A stretch of DNA of 64,000 bases, from positions 123,453-187,452 of the forward strand of contig DFZK01000003.1 of NCBI GenBank assembly GCA_002382085.1, read 5' to 3'. Under the pieces are notes generated by a model. That model saw nothing but the letters and a program-made list of their open reading frames with translations. It was not told the DNA's origin and ran no database searches. This document shows positions 27,760-37,243 of the stretch, piece after piece (position 1 is the stretch's first letter; each line of letters starts with the position of its first letter). Source of the stretch: Sulfurospirillum sp. UBA4058. Its GTDB lineage: Bacteria; Campylobacterota; Campylobacteria; Campylobacterales; Sulfurospirillaceae. Made by a program: the position numbers and the translations under genes.

Positions 27760-28473
27760 TTAGGCAAAATAACGCGCGTTGTTCTCAAAACCGCGTCTGG
27801 CTTCTTCACTCAAATTCAAACAAAAATCATCTTCGCTAAACGGTGCGCCGTGATAGATCTCTACGGAAAGCTCGCTTGGGGCGTATATCCCTTTTTCCAT
27901 GACGTGCGGCGTATTGGAAAGCACTAGAAGCACGTTCATATCGGCACGAAACTCGATGTAATCCCCCGCTTTGGGACGCTTAGAAGAGAGTTCCAACCGA
28001 CTGCCTTCTTTGACGTCCACTTTGCGGAAAAGATTGAGGCACGGAATCATATCGCGTTTGCCCATACCGTATTTGCCCAGTTCAATCAAAAAGTTTTCAC
28101 GATCGCTTTTAAAATAGGCATTGCGCATCTTCTCGTACGTACCGCTTCCAAAATTTTGCGCTACGATGCGAGGATTGCTCATACCCGCCATCGTATCCAA
28201 AAGCCCCTGTGTGGTATCGTCCGTAATCGACAACAGCACATGCCCAAGCTCGGAGAAAAGCACTTTGCCTTTTCCTAAAAAGGCGTTCCACTGAATCTTA
28301 AGCGTATCGGCGGAGTTGTAACGCTCGCTGAAATTATCGGCATTGTAGAACATGATGCTCGCATTCGCATCTTTGGCGTAAATGCGAATTTTATCGCCGC
28401 GTTTGATAATCTTCGACCATTTAGCACCCCCTAGGATGCTCTCTTCCAAAACAATCTTGTTTTTATTCATCAT
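27760..28473 (-). CDS. DUF1989 protein, second carboxyguanidine deiminase subunit
   Basis: The partner DUF1989 protein, about 237 residues, sharing the family layout (SIMFYNADNFSERYNSADTL, then PCLNLFRKVDVKEGSRLELS) with the downstream subunit, but without its Cys/His-rich metal motif. Pairing of one metal-motif and one motif-less subunit fits a heteromeric deiminase. The start at 28473 overlaps the end of the ATPase gene and has GGAAG in front. It is followed after ten bases by the second subunit gene. Confidence 0.8.
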   Translation of the reverse strand: MMNKNKIVLEESILGGAKWSKIIKRGDKIRIYAKDANASIMFYNADNFSERYNSADTLKIQWNAFLGKGKVLFSELGHVLLSITDDTTQGLLDTMAGMSNPRIVAQNFGSGTYEKMRNAYFKSDRENFLIELGKYGMGKRDMIPCLNLFRKVDVKEGSRLELSSKRPKAGDYIEFRADMNVLLVLSNTPHVMEKGIYAPSELSVEIYHGAPFSEDDFCLNLSEEARRGFENNARYFA

Positions 28474-29209
28474 TTTTTTCTTCCTTTTTCTCACGCAATA
28501 ACGGAATATCGTACGTGATTTTCGCGCCAAACGCGTTGGGTGCTTGAGGGTCGTTTCGCACTTTATCAAACACCAACAGTCTGGTTCCCAAATAAAAACC
28601 TTCGTGAAGATCGTGCGTGACCATCACGACGGTTAAGTTGTTTTTCTTCCACAAATCCAAAATCAACGCATGCATATCGGCTCTGATTCCCGGATCTAAC
28701 GCCCCGAAAGGCTCGTCCAATAAAAGCAGTTTCGGCTTTTTGACCAGCGATTGCGCAATCGAAAGGCGTTGTTGCATTCCTCCCGATAGTTCGCTAGGAT
28801 AGTGATGAAGTACGCTTCCTAACCCCACGGCTTCTAGCATTGCTACGGCTTCTTCTCGCGCCGCTTTTTTAGCCGCCCCGAAGAGCTTGCCTAAAAAGGG
28901 TGATTTTCCAAGCTCAATACCGAGCATCACGTTTTCTAAAACGCTCAAATGCGAAAAAAGCGAATAACGCTGAAACACGATGCCGCGCTCCACGCTCGGT
29001 TCGCTCGGAAAAGGTTTTCCTTCAAAAAGAAATACCCCTTTGCTAGGACTCTCTTCCCCTAAGAGCATCTTCAAAAACGTACTCTTACCGCATCCGGAAG
29101 GCCCTACCAGCGTGCAAAACTCGCCCGCTTTGATCTCCAAAGAGAGGTTTTCCAACACGACGTTGTCCCCGTAGCGTTTCCATAGATTTTTGATCGTAAT
29201 TAAACTCAT
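28463..29209 (-). CDS. ABC transporter ATPase (nitrate/taurine type) of the guanidine operon
   Basis: An ABC ATPase of 248 residues with Walker A GPSGCGKST, signature LSGGMQQR, Walker B LLLLDEPFGALD and the switch His in MVTHDLHE. It belongs to the SsuB/TauB/NrtD group. The ATG at 29209 overlaps the permease stop as ATGA. Guanidine operons in many bacteria carry such a transporter; guanidine or a derivative is the expected substrate. It energises import with the permease at 29206 and binding protein at 30050. Confidence 0.85.
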   Translation of the reverse strand: MSLITIKNLWKRYGDNVVLENLSLEIKAGEFCTLVGPSGCGKSTFLKMLLGEESPSKGVFLFEGKPFPSEPSVERGIVFQRYSLFSHLSVLENVMLGIELGKSPFLGKLFGAAKKAAREEAVAMLEAVGLGSVLHHYPSELSGGMQQRLSIAQSLVKKPKLLLLDEPFGALDPGIRADMHALILDLWKKNNLTVVMVTHDLHEGFYLGTRLLVFDKVRNDPQAPNAFGAKITYDIPLLREKKEEKNDE

Positions 29210-30027
29210 AGCGAGTCCTTTTTCGCATACCACGGAAAAAGCTTACATGTAAACTTTTTGAGGATAAAATCCGCTAAAAAAGCCAACACCGTAATCCACA
29301 AAACGTAGGGCAAAATCATGTCCATCGCCAAATAACGTCGCACTAAAAAAATGCGATACCCAAGCCCCTCGGTCGCCGCGATCGCTTCAGAGGAGATGAG
29401 AAAAATCCATGCCGTTCCCAACGTCAAACGTACCGCATCGAGCAGTCTTGGCATCATCTGAGGAATAATGATGCGAACGGCCAAGGTCCACGAACTCGCT
29501 CCCAAAGTCTGCGCTTTGATGAGCTGCTCTTTAGGAAACTCCTCGACGCGATGCTGTAAATCGCGCACGATAATCGGCGTTACTCCGATCACGATCAACG
29601 CGACCTTGGCGACCTCTCCCATTCCAAAGACGATAAACAGAATCGGTAAGATCGCAATCGGCGGCACCATCGAAAAAGCGGCGATAAACGGCGAAAAACC
29701 CGCTCGAACAAGCGGAATGAGTCCCAAAGGTACGCCGATCATTAAACCAAGCGTCGCGCTGATGCCGATACCCAATCCTAAACGCTGCAAAGAAGCGAGC
29801 GTATCGTTCCAAAAAATAATCTCGCCGCTTCGTTTGCTCGGACTCAGTGCCGATTTATCCATCGTTTGCGCCATCTGCGCGATCGAGGGTAAGAGCTTAT
29901 CCTCGGCATTTTCTTGCAACCTTGCATGGGAAGCAAACACGTACACGATCACGAGAATGATAAACGGGAGCAACCCGAGTAACAAGGCGTTCCCGCGATT
30001 GGGTTTTTGGTTGATCAGTCGCTTCAT
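29206..30027 (-). CDS. ABC transporter permease of the guanidine operon
   Basis: A 273-residue inner-membrane permease of the SsuC/TauC type (BPD_transp_1). The cytoplasmic EAA loop is seen in IKAQTLGASSWTLAVRIIIP, the coupling site for the ATPase. About six hydrophobic segments are present. It lies between binding-protein and ATPase genes, overlapping the latter by four bases. A TTACATGTAA palindrome is at 29243 near its 3' end. Confidence 0.85.
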   Translation of the reverse strand: MKRLINQKPNRGNALLLGLLPFIILVIVYVFASHARLQENAEDKLLPSIAQMAQTMDKSALSPSKRSGEIIFWNDTLASLQRLGLGIGISATLGLMIGVPLGLIPLVRAGFSPFIAAFSMVPPIAILPILFIVFGMGEVAKVALIVIGVTPIIVRDLQHRVEEFPKEQLIKAQTLGASSWTLAVRIIIPQMMPRLLDAVRLTLGTAWIFLISSEAIAATEGLGYRIFLVRRYLAMDMILPYVLWITVLAFLADFILKKFTCKLFPWYAKKDSL

Positions 30028-30049
30028 CCTATCCTCTTTTATGCAAATT

Positions 30050-31117
30050 TTAGAGTTTTCCCTCTGCCGCCAATTTCATATATTCGTCCGTAAAGCGAAG
30101 TTTTACGTTTTGGGTGCTTCCGTAGGTTTTACCGCTTGGAAACGCCATACCGACAAACGTCGCATCTTTCGCGCCGTCTCCTAAAATGCCGTGTTCATAG
30201 GAGAATTCACTGACTTTTTGCATCGTTTTAGGTAACGCATCGCTCTGAGTGAAACTGAGCGCGTCTTTGGCGTCATAGAACATATTGGTCGTTTTAAGTT
30301 GGCTATTGAAACCCGCAACGTCCGTTCCGGAAGCTTTTGCCATTGCCGCAATCGCTTTAGCGTCTTTGGTTTTCATCAAGCCCATCATCTCGTACCAAGC
30401 ACCGGTTAACGCTTTGGCAAGTTTTGGGTTCTCTTGGATCGTTTGCGTATTTAAAACAAGCATATCAATGATTTCGCCGGGGATTTTGCTTGAATCAAAG
30501 ACTAATGAAGCGCCTTTCATGGCTTTGATTTCGCTGAGTTGCGGATTCCACGTGACCAAAGAAGTCACTTCGGGAGAAGCAAACGCCGCAACGATGTCCG
30601 CATCGGACGTATTAACGACTTTGATGTCTTTTTCTTTGAGCCCGACGCTTTCAAGTCCGCGTGCTAAAAGATAGTGTGATACGGAGAGTTCGACAAGGTT
30701 CACGTTTTGACCTTTGATCTCGGCAAGGCTTTTTTTGTTTTTGAGGATAATACCGTCGTTACCGTTGGAAAAATCGCCGATAATCACGGCGGTGGAGTCT
30801 ACGCCGCCCGCGGCAGGAATCGTGAGTGCGTCCATATTAGTCATCACGCATCCGTCAAATTTTCCGGCGGTGTATTGGTTGATCGATTCGACGTAGTCGT
30901 TCACTTGCACCATTTCGATTTGAATGCCGTATTTTTTCGCCCATTTATCGATAATACCGGATTGTTGCGCATAATCCCACGGCATCCATCCGACGTAAAT
31001 CGTCCACGCGACTTGGAACTTCTCTTTGGTTTGCGCCATTAAAGAGCCGCTCATCATCGTCGTAGCCACAACGGTGGCAACACAAAGCTTCAGTACAGAG
31101 GTAAAGAGAGAGGTCAT
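30050..31117 (-). CDS. ABC transporter substrate-binding protein (nitrate/sulfonate/taurine type)
   Basis: A 355-residue exported binding protein with a signal peptide (LKLCVATVVATTMMSGSLMA) and the NMT1/SsuA-like fold beginning FQVAWTIYVGWMPWDYAQ, followed by GIQIEMVQVNDYVESINQYT. AGGAG precedes the ATG at 31117; the longer frame upstream runs into the riboswitch and is not real. First gene after the guanidine-I riboswitch, it likely captures guanidine or a relative in the periplasm (inference from the operon). Confidence 0.8.
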   Translation of the reverse strand: MTSLFTSVLKLCVATVVATTMMSGSLMAQTKEKFQVAWTIYVGWMPWDYAQQSGIIDKWAKKYGIQIEMVQVNDYVESINQYTAGKFDGCVMTNMDALTIPAAGGVDSTAVIIGDFSNGNDGIILKNKKSLAEIKGQNVNLVELSVSHYLLARGLESVGLKEKDIKVVNTSDADIVAAFASPEVTSLVTWNPQLSEIKAMKGASLVFDSSKIPGEIIDMLVLNTQTIQENPKLAKALTGAWYEMMGLMKTKDAKAIAAMAKASGTDVAGFNSQLKTTNMFYDAKDALSFTQSDALPKTMQKVSEFSYEHGILGDGAKDATFVGMAFPSGKTYGSTQNVKLRFTDEYMKLAAEGKL

Positions 31118-31163
31118 GGAAGACTCCTGAGTAGAATTTGGGAAACACGCCAAGAGGTGAAAA

Positions 31164-31250
31164 CCTCCCGGGCTTTTATCCCTCCGTGAACCTCTACTCA
31201 AGAGGCGGCGGCTCTCGGACCAGACGCACGATGTGCCGGAACCCTAGCCG
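31164..31250 (-). ncRNA. Guanidine-I (ykkC) riboswitch
   Basis: Read on the minus strand it contains the conserved blocks of the ykkC class in order: CTAGGGTTCCG (31237-31247), CTGGTCCGAGAG (31212-31223) and, on the 3' side, CACGGAGGGATAAAAGCCCG with GGGAG (31166-31188). A short hairpin AGGTTTTCACCT follows before the leader. This class binds guanidinium and turns downstream genes on. A possible -10 (TATACT on the minus strand, 31306-31311) lies upstream. It governs the whole 20859-31117 operon. Confidence 0.95.
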
Positions 31251-31391
31251 TCATTTCAGTGATTAGCAGTGAGGCTTTCGCCCCAATGACATGTTTTCTG
31301 CCGAAAGTATAACCGATTTTTTAAAAATGAATAAACACTACATTGATTAAAATTTAAGCAGTATAGCGTCTACGATCGTAAACGGCTTTAT

Positions 31392-32003
31392 TTAGGCACT
31401 AAAAGATACCTGCATATACGACGTTAAAAATTTGAGCGATTCGGCATGCATTTTCAAATACCGGTTTTGATCGGCGTGTTTGGAGACGTACAAGGAAGTA
31501 TCCGCGATTTTACCGATATATTCAAAATCGTTTCGATCGTTCATACGCTCTAAAAAAAGACGTGTTTCTTTTTTTTTGGCGACAAAGTTTTCCAAACGTT
31601 TTGTGTAAAACGCCGATTCCAAAACACCGTTTTTACACAACAATCGACCCTCGGTACGACTCAGCGAAGGGCATTTCGTATCGACCAGAAGATGCTCGAA
31701 GTAAGGACTTACGGGATAAAGGCGGCATGCGGGCGGGCGGTGATCGTAGATCGAACATCGCTTATTTTCAAAATAGCGGCATTGATTTTTTCCGTCGTTG
31801 AGCAAAACAAAAACACCTAGAGTATCTTCGAGAAAACTAAAAACAATCGGAAAATAGCGATAAACCGCTTCAAAATCCTCTAAAATCAAAGGAGCGAGCG
31901 AAAACCCGTATGCTCCGTCGCAACAAAACCCTTGACAGGTAGAACACCCGTTAAAGTACCAATCACGCCCCTTAATAGTGATAAAACTCCCGATACAATC
32001 CAT
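31392..32003 (-). CDS. YkgJ-family cysteine-cluster protein
   Basis: A protein of roughly 200 residues with the CxxCxxxCC cluster (GCSTCQGFCCDG) near the start and further cysteines in QCRYFENKRCSIYDHRPPAC, the pattern of the YkgJ (zinc- or iron-chelating) family. Biochemical function is not established for the family. The frame is open to 32108; I prefer the ATG at 32003 because it places the cluster where the family has it, but no strong ribosome site distinguishes the starts. It lies between the guanidine operon and selD. Confidence 0.65.
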   Translation of the reverse strand: MDCIGSFITIKGRDWYFNGCSTCQGFCCDGAYGFSLAPLILEDFEAVYRYFPIVFSFLEDTLGVFVLLNDGKNQCRYFENKRCSIYDHRPPACRLYPVSPYFEHLLVDTKCPSLSRTEGRLLCKNGVLESAFYTKRLENFVAKKKETRLFLERMNDRNDFEYIGKIADTSLYVSKHADQNRYLKMHAESLKFLTSYMQVSFSA

Positions 32004-32145
32004 GTGTGCCCGCACAAAGTAAGATGCGCTTATCATACAACAAAGTCGACTATAAATCCATACCCGTTTGACGACATGAAGCGATAAGGGCGTTCTTGTA
32101 GCGTGCAAACGCCGTTTTTACACACATCGGTAGTAAGAAACACTC

Positions 32146-33177
32146 TTACATGTAAGCCAAAGGTTTATCGCCAAAAGCCTTAACTTCCGCGATAATCGCG
32201 GCGTATTCTATCCCTTCGTTTCGGAGATGTTCCAGCAATTTCACGGCATCGTTTTGCGAAACCGCAATCAATAAACCGCCCGACGTTTGCGCGTCGTAAA
32301 GCATCATTTCGTTTCGATGCGCTTGGGTAAAAGCGACTTTATCGCTCAAATATGCCTTATTGGTATACGCTCCCGCCGGAATAATGCCCATATCCGCCAA
32401 TGCCTTAGCTTCCTCAACGATCGGAATCGCATCGATATCAAAAAGGATACTCACGCGATTGGCACTCATCTCATACGCATGCCCGAAAAGCCCGAATCCC
32501 GTCACGTCGGTGCATGCACTGACGTCGTAACGTTGCATGATACGTGAAGCTTTATGATTCAAGGTCGCTAAAATCGACGCAACCTTTTCAACCGCATTCA
32601 GCGGAAGCATATCCGCTTTAATCGCCGTCGTTAAGATTCCCATACCCAACGGTTTGGTTAAAACGAGTACGTCGCCGACTCTGGGCGTATTGTTACGGTA
32701 AATTTTTTGGGGATGCACGAAACCGCATACGCTTAAACCGTAGGTCATTTCGGGTGCTTCGATGGTATGCCCGCCGATAATCACGCCGCCGCATTCCCTT
32801 ACTTTACTCTCACCGCCCGCTAAGATCTCTTTGAGCACGCTTCTTGGCTGATGGCAACCGTCAAATCCGACGATATTCATCGCCGTTGCGACTTCTCCGC
32901 CCATCGCAAAGACGTCGCTTAACGAATTGGCGGCGGCGATTTGTCCGTAAACAAACGGGTCGTCCACCACGGGCGTAATAATATCGACCGTCTGAACCAA
33001 AGCGCGCGAGCTATCAAGCGCATACACGCTAGCATCGTCACTGGTGTCCATTCCGACCAATACGTTTTCATGCGTGCAAGAAAGACTGCCGATCGCTTCT
33101 GTGAGATCCCCCGGACCTAGCTTGGCAGCACAACCCGCAGCCTTGACGTATTTGGTCAATTTTGCTTCGTTGTTCAT
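32146..33177 (-). CDS. selD: Selenide, water dikinase (selenophosphate synthetase)
   Basis: Makes selenophosphate from selenide and ATP for selenocysteine synthesis. The N-terminal active-site loop is AAGCAAKLGPGDL: the catalytic position is Cys (not Sec) and the essential Lys is kept, while the second Cys of the E. coli GCGCK motif is Ala. DDASVYAL, AMGGEVATAMNIVGF and DPQTSGG-like YDAQTSGGLLIAV complete the family. AGGAG precedes the ATG at 33177. It matches the tRNA-Sec gene at 13747. The TTACATGTAA palindrome at 32146 spans its stop. Confidence 0.92.
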   Translation of the reverse strand: MNNEAKLTKYVKAAGCAAKLGPGDLTEAIGSLSCTHENVLVGMDTSDDASVYALDSSRALVQTVDIITPVVDDPFVYGQIAAANSLSDVFAMGGEVATAMNIVGFDGCHQPRSVLKEILAGGESKVRECGGVIIGGHTIEAPEMTYGLSVCGFVHPQKIYRNNTPRVGDVLVLTKPLGMGILTTAIKADMLPLNAVEKVASILATLNHKASRIMQRYDVSACTDVTGFGLFGHAYEMSANRVSILFDIDAIPIVEEAKALADMGIIPAGAYTNKAYLSDKVAFTQAHRNEMMLYDAQTSGGLLIAVSQNDAVKLLEHLRNEGIEYAAIIAEVKAFGDKPLAYM

Positions 33178-33184
33178 AACACTC

Positions 33185-33775
33185 CTATAAGCTAATCGTA
33201 CCTTCTCCGCCGAAAAGCATTTCGATCGTGCCGTACGCATTACCGATTTTACCGACTTTGAGTTTATCGCTCACGCCGTAAAACTCAAGGCAAACGCCGC
33301 ACGAGTAAATTTCAACGCCCTTAGCCTCCAAACCTTTCAAAATCTCCATCACCGGAGCGTCCGCATCGGCAGTCGTTAAATACACGGCCGTATTGACGCA
33401 AACGATGCGTTTAGGAAGCTTGGGGAGTTCTAACGTGGATTTCAAAAAACCGACGATCAGTTTTGCGCCCAATTCGCCCTCTCCTACTTTATCGCTTTTC
33501 AAAAAGAGGGTTTTATCCAAAAAGGCTTCCTCTTTGGACGAAGCGACGACCGCACACGCAAAGCCTTTCACGACCGTAATCAGACTTTTACCGCCTTGGA
33601 GCTCTTCGGCTCTTGCGTCAAAACCGCCGTTTTGCGCAAAACGTAAAACGTTTTCTCTGGACGCGACGTTATCGACGACGATCTCTAAAATCGAGTCGTT
33701 GGGAAGTTCTTCCAAAGCTTTTTTCGTTTTTAAAACCGGTTCGGGGCACGCCAAACCGCTGCAATCAATTTTCAT
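33185..33775 (-). CDS. yedF: Selenium metabolism protein YedF (TusA-DsrE type)
   Basis: A 196-residue protein of two parts: an N-terminal TusA-like domain with the CPEPV motif (CSGLACPEPVLKTKKAL), whose Cys carries persulfide or perselenide, and a C-terminal DsrE-like domain with CGVCLEFYGV. This pairing is the YedF family found next to selD in many bacteria and thought to deliver selenium. Seven bases separate it from selD, so the two are one operon. Confidence 0.85.
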   Translation of the reverse strand: MKIDCSGLACPEPVLKTKKALEELPNDSILEIVVDNVASRENVLRFAQNGGFDARAEELQGGKSLITVVKGFACAVVASSKEEAFLDKTLFLKSDKVGEGELGAKLIVGFLKSTLELPKLPKRIVCVNTAVYLTTADADAPVMEILKGLEAKGVEIYSCGVCLEFYGVSDKLKVGKIGNAYGTIEMLFGGEGTISL

Positions 33776-33855
33776 GGTATTTTTCTCCGTATGTAAAAGG
33801 TGTTGTGTCTACGCCGTAGACCTAAAAAGAGGGATGAAGAGCAGAGAGACTCTTC

Positions 33856-34044
33856 TTATTTTCGGTTCATCGTTTTTTCAATCCATGCACTGGCTTCGGC
33901 TACGGACGGAAATTTTTGACTTTTAGCGACTTGGTTTTGACCTTCGTAAAAGCGCACGCGAATACCGTCTTGAACTTCGTCGATTTTAATACGCGTAATG
34001 CGATCGGCATTGAGGTAGACTCTATCGTTTAATTTGACAAACAT
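33856..34044 (-). CDS. Small conserved-looking hypothetical protein
   Basis: A 62-residue hydrophilic protein starting MFVKLNDRVYLNADRITRIK. The pattern of short beta strands and a final helix (SVAEASAWIEKTMNRK) suggests a compact alpha/beta domain. No family is certain. AAGGAGTTACGAGT lies before the ATG. It is oriented like yedF-selD and lies 80 bases upstream of them, so it may lead that operon. Confidence 0.6.
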   Translation of the reverse strand: MFVKLNDRVYLNADRITRIKIDEVQDGIRVRFYEGQNQVAKSQKFPSVAEASAWIEKTMNRK

Positions 34045-34170
34045 ACTCGTAACTCCTTGATCTGATAATTGCGCTCATTGTAGCACGATTTTTGTAAATT
34101 CAAAATAGCAATCGTATTTTTGTGCTATACTTTAAAATCGTATGTTTTGATGTCATAAAAAGGTCACGCC

Positions 34171-34959
34171 ATGAGAGTGTTTCCGCGAATTTGCCTCGCC
34201 TTAATGCTTCTATCTTCCTTCCTCTTTGCCGACCTTTTGGAAACCGTTTTGCAAACCAAGCAACTTCGCGTATGTATTTGGCCCGAATATTACGGCATAT
34301 CCTACCTCAATCCCCGCACGCAAAAACTTTCCGGTATCGACGTCGATTTAGCCCAAGAGTTCGCTTCAACGCTCGGCGTAAACGTACGGTTCGTGCAAAG
34401 CTCGTTTGCGACTCTAATCCAAGACGTATCGACGCATCGATGCGACATCGCTATGTTTGCGATCGGCATTACGCCGGAGCGTCAAAACTATTTGCGTTTT
34501 ACTTCGCCGCATCTGCAAAGCGATATTTACGCCATCGTATCCAAAAGCAATAACCGCATTCAAACGTGGGAGGACATCGACCAAAAAGGCGTCGTCGTCA
34601 CCGTCGCCAAAGGGACGTACCATGTCGAGCTCATGCAAAACGTTTTGCGTAAAGCTTCTTTACATGTCGTCGATTCATTGCGTGAGCGCGAACGAGAAGT
34701 CGAATCCGGACGCGCGGACGTCATGATGAGCGACTACCCTTTCAGCACGCAACTCTTGGCCGAAAAAGAGTGGGCAAAACGCATCGCACCTACCTCCTCT
34801 TTTCACCAAACTTCCTATGCATGGGCATTGGATAAAAACGAAGAGGCTCTGTACGCTCATGCCGAAGCGTTTATGCAAACGATTAAACACGACGGTCGCT
34901 TGCAAACGATCGCCAAGCGTTACGCGCTTGATCCTATCGTGGTTTTAACATCGCCGTGA
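34171..34959 (+). CDS. Periplasmic amino-acid-type solute-binding protein
   Basis: A 262-residue SBP_bac_3 protein with a signal peptide (ICLALMLLSSFLFA) and the family motif LSGIDVDLAQEFASTLG, followed by CDIAMFAIGITPERQNYLRF. Genes of this type usually serve polar amino-acid importers, but here it overlaps a membrane GGDEF protein gene (GTGA, 34956-34959) and has no permease. It could act as a soluble sensor partner that presents a ligand to the diguanylate cyclase. A possible -10 TATACT is near 34126. Confidence 0.75.
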   Translation: MRVFPRICLALMLLSSFLFADLLETVLQTKQLRVCIWPEYYGISYLNPRTQKLSGIDVDLAQEFASTLGVNVRFVQSSFATLIQDVSTHRCDIAMFAIGITPERQNYLRFTSPHLQSDIYAIVSKSNNRIQTWEDIDQKGVVVTVAKGTYHVELMQNVLRKASLHVVDSLREREREVESGRADVMMSDYPFSTQLLAEKEWAKRIAPTSSFHQTSYAWALDKNEEALYAHAEAFMQTIKHDGRLQTIAKRYALDPIVVLTSP

Positions 34960-37205
34960 AACCGACTTACCTGAACAAGACCGTACTACGTTACGCGTCA
35001 ATCGGCTTTTTCATCATCGCGCTTACGATCTTTTTACTGGCGATGACGCTCAAAGACCTTCGCCAAGAAGCGATGGATACGCATCGCCGCATCGCCGAAT
35101 TGTACGCTTATACGTTTGAAGAGCATTTTTCGCAAATGCTTCATCATCTCGACTTTTCGATCGATCGTTTAATGCAATTAAGCGTCTCGCAACAAGAAGC
35201 CGTTTCGTTATCGCCCTTACTGCATTCATTATGCGAAAACGTTCCCTATATTCGCTCGTTTTCGATCAGCGACGAAACGGGAAAAATCGTGGCAAGTTCC
35301 CTCTCGAACAATATCGACCGTCTCATCGACCTTCACACTTTTTTGCCGATTCCTTTCGGAGACGACGCGCTTTTGCGTATCGGCGTTCCGCAAGAAGGGC
35401 GGGATTTTTTTGCCTCCGAATCCAACGGTGCGTATCGCCCTATCGATGCAAACGGCGTCTTTTTTTTACCCGTCATCAAAAAAATAACCTTGGCAAATCA
35501 CCCGTATTACGTTGCCGTTTCGATCAATACGGACTACCTTTACCGACGTTACCTCTCGGTACTACCGCCGGAACAAGGTACGACGCTTTCGATCTGGCGT
35601 ATCGACGGAACCTTGCTTTTTTCAAGCGATCGAACACAGCCTTTAGCCTTGTCGCACTACACGCCTTTGCATCCTAAAGATCACGAAGATTTTTACGAAC
35701 ACGTCAAACACTACGTACACCATACGCTTAACGTCTTTCGCAGTGCGCATACTTTCGGTTTTATCGTCGAAATCAAAACCGACGAACAGGTCGTCTTAAC
35801 CTACGGCGATAAAGAGCGTCGTAAAATCTTATGGCTTAATGCCGCACTCATTTTATGTTTAGGCGTTCTTTTTACGACCCTCGTGATTCGCTATTTGAGG
35901 GAGAACGAACGCCAAAAGAGACAATTGACGTACGAAAAGCAGTTTCGCATCGCCATGGAAGCGACGCAAACGGGGCTTTGGACGTGGGACCTTAGCGACG
36001 ATCGCGTCACATGGGATCCTCAATGTTTTAAACTCTTAGGGTACGCACCCGACGCTTTTGAGATCAGCTTGGAAAAAATCTACCAATTGACCCATCCGGA
36101 CGAAGCGGCGACGATGTATTTTGCTATCAAGGAACAAATCATCGCAAAACATGCTTTCGTGATCGAACGTCGTATGCTCAACGCCCGCAACGAATGGGTT
36201 TACGTTCAAGTCAGGGGCAAAGCGATCGAGACGACGGATGAGGGCGAACCGAAGCTTTTAACGGGGGTTTATATCAACATCGACGCACAAAAAAAAGCAG
36301 AACATTTACACCTAAATGCCGTTGCTTTCGAGGCGCAAGAGGCTATTTTGATTACCGACGCAAACGAAAAAATCCTCAAAGCCAACGAAGCGTTTACGCG
36401 AATTACGGGCTATTGCGAAAGCGAAATTATCGGCGAAACGCCTCGTTTTTTCCGATCGGGCAAGCATGGCAAAGCGTTTTATACCGCTATGTGGCAGGAG
36501 CTCCTTTCCAAAGGATTTTGGCAAGGCGAGATGTGGAACAAACGTAAAAACGGAGAAATTTTCGCCGAATTTTTGACGATTACCGCCATTAAAAACAAAG
36601 CAGGGACAACCACGCACTATATTGCCAATCTCAGCGATATAACGCAACATAAAGTCGCACGAGATCAGATTCGCGAGATGGCGTTTTACGACCCTTTAAC
36701 ACACCTTGCCAACCGTAGAGTCCTTGATGAGACGATGCAACATTTATTGCATGAAGGCAAAAACAAACCGAATTACCATGCGCTTTTGTTTATCGATTTG
36801 GATCATTTTAAAACGCTCAACGATTCCTACGGGCACGATGCCGGCGACATGTTGCTCGTACAAGTTTCCGCACGACTCAAAGATGCCGTTCGCAAAAGCG
36901 ACCTTGCCGTACGTCTCGGAGGAGACGAGTTCGTCGTCGTGCTGTGCGAATTGGGTAACCACTACGGTATGGCGCATTACCTCGCACAAGGCGTTGCGCA
37001 AAAAATTTTAACGCATCTGTGCGAACCTTACGCTCTTTTAGAGGGTAACTATACCTTAGGTGCTAGTATCGGATGTGTTCTCTTTACGAGCGATACGCAT
37101 CCAAACGAAATCGCTATTTTAAAAGAAGCCGATTCAGCGATGTATCAAGCCAAAACGAACGGACGCAATCGGATTTATTTTCGCGACGATGCGGCACATT
37201 CTTAA
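34956..37205 (+). CDS. Membrane PAS-GGDEF protein (probable diguanylate cyclase)
   Basis: A 749-residue protein: a first membrane segment (YASIGFFIIALTIFLLAMTL), a periplasmic sensor region of about 260 residues, a second membrane segment (ILWLNAALILCLGVLFTTLV), two PAS domains (TGLWTWDLSDDRVTWDPQ; ILITDANEKILKANEAF) and a C-terminal GGDEF domain with FYDPLTHLANRR and the intact RLGGDEFVVV site. No EAL domain follows. It should make c-di-GMP in response to a periplasmic and possibly a cytoplasmic signal. GTG start, coupled to the upstream binding-protein gene. Confidence 0.88.
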   Translation: MKPTYLNKTVLRYASIGFFIIALTIFLLAMTLKDLRQEAMDTHRRIAELYAYTFEEHFSQMLHHLDFSIDRLMQLSVSQQEAVSLSPLLHSLCENVPYIRSFSISDETGKIVASSLSNNIDRLIDLHTFLPIPFGDDALLRIGVPQEGRDFFASESNGAYRPIDANGVFFLPVIKKITLANHPYYVAVSINTDYLYRRYLSVLPPEQGTTLSIWRIDGTLLFSSDRTQPLALSHYTPLHPKDHEDFYEHVKHYVHHTLNVFRSAHTFGFIVEIKTDEQVVLTYGDKERRKILWLNAALILCLGVLFTTLVIRYLRENERQKRQLTYEKQFRIAMEATQTGLWTWDLSDDRVTWDPQCFKLLGYAPDAFEISLEKIYQLTHPDEAATMYFAIKEQIIAKHAFVIERRMLNARNEWVYVQVRGKAIETTDEGEPKLLTGVYINIDAQKKAEHLHLNAVAFEAQEAILITDANEKILKANEAFTRITGYCESEIIGETPRFFRSGKHGKAFYTAMWQELLSKGFWQGEMWNKRKNGEIFAEFLTITAIKNKAGTTTHYIANLSDITQHKVARDQIREMAFYDPLTHLANRRVLDETMQHLLHEGKNKPNYHALLFIDLDHFKTLNDSYGHDAGDMLLVQVSARLKDAVRKSDLAVRLGGDEFVVVLCELGNHYGMAHYLAQGVAQKILTHLCEPYALLEGNYTLGASIGCVLFTSDTHPNEIAILKEADSAMYQAKTNGRNRIYFRDDAAHS

Positions 37206-37243
37206 GAGAATTTTTGAGGCAAAAACGAGGAGCGATTCATAAG

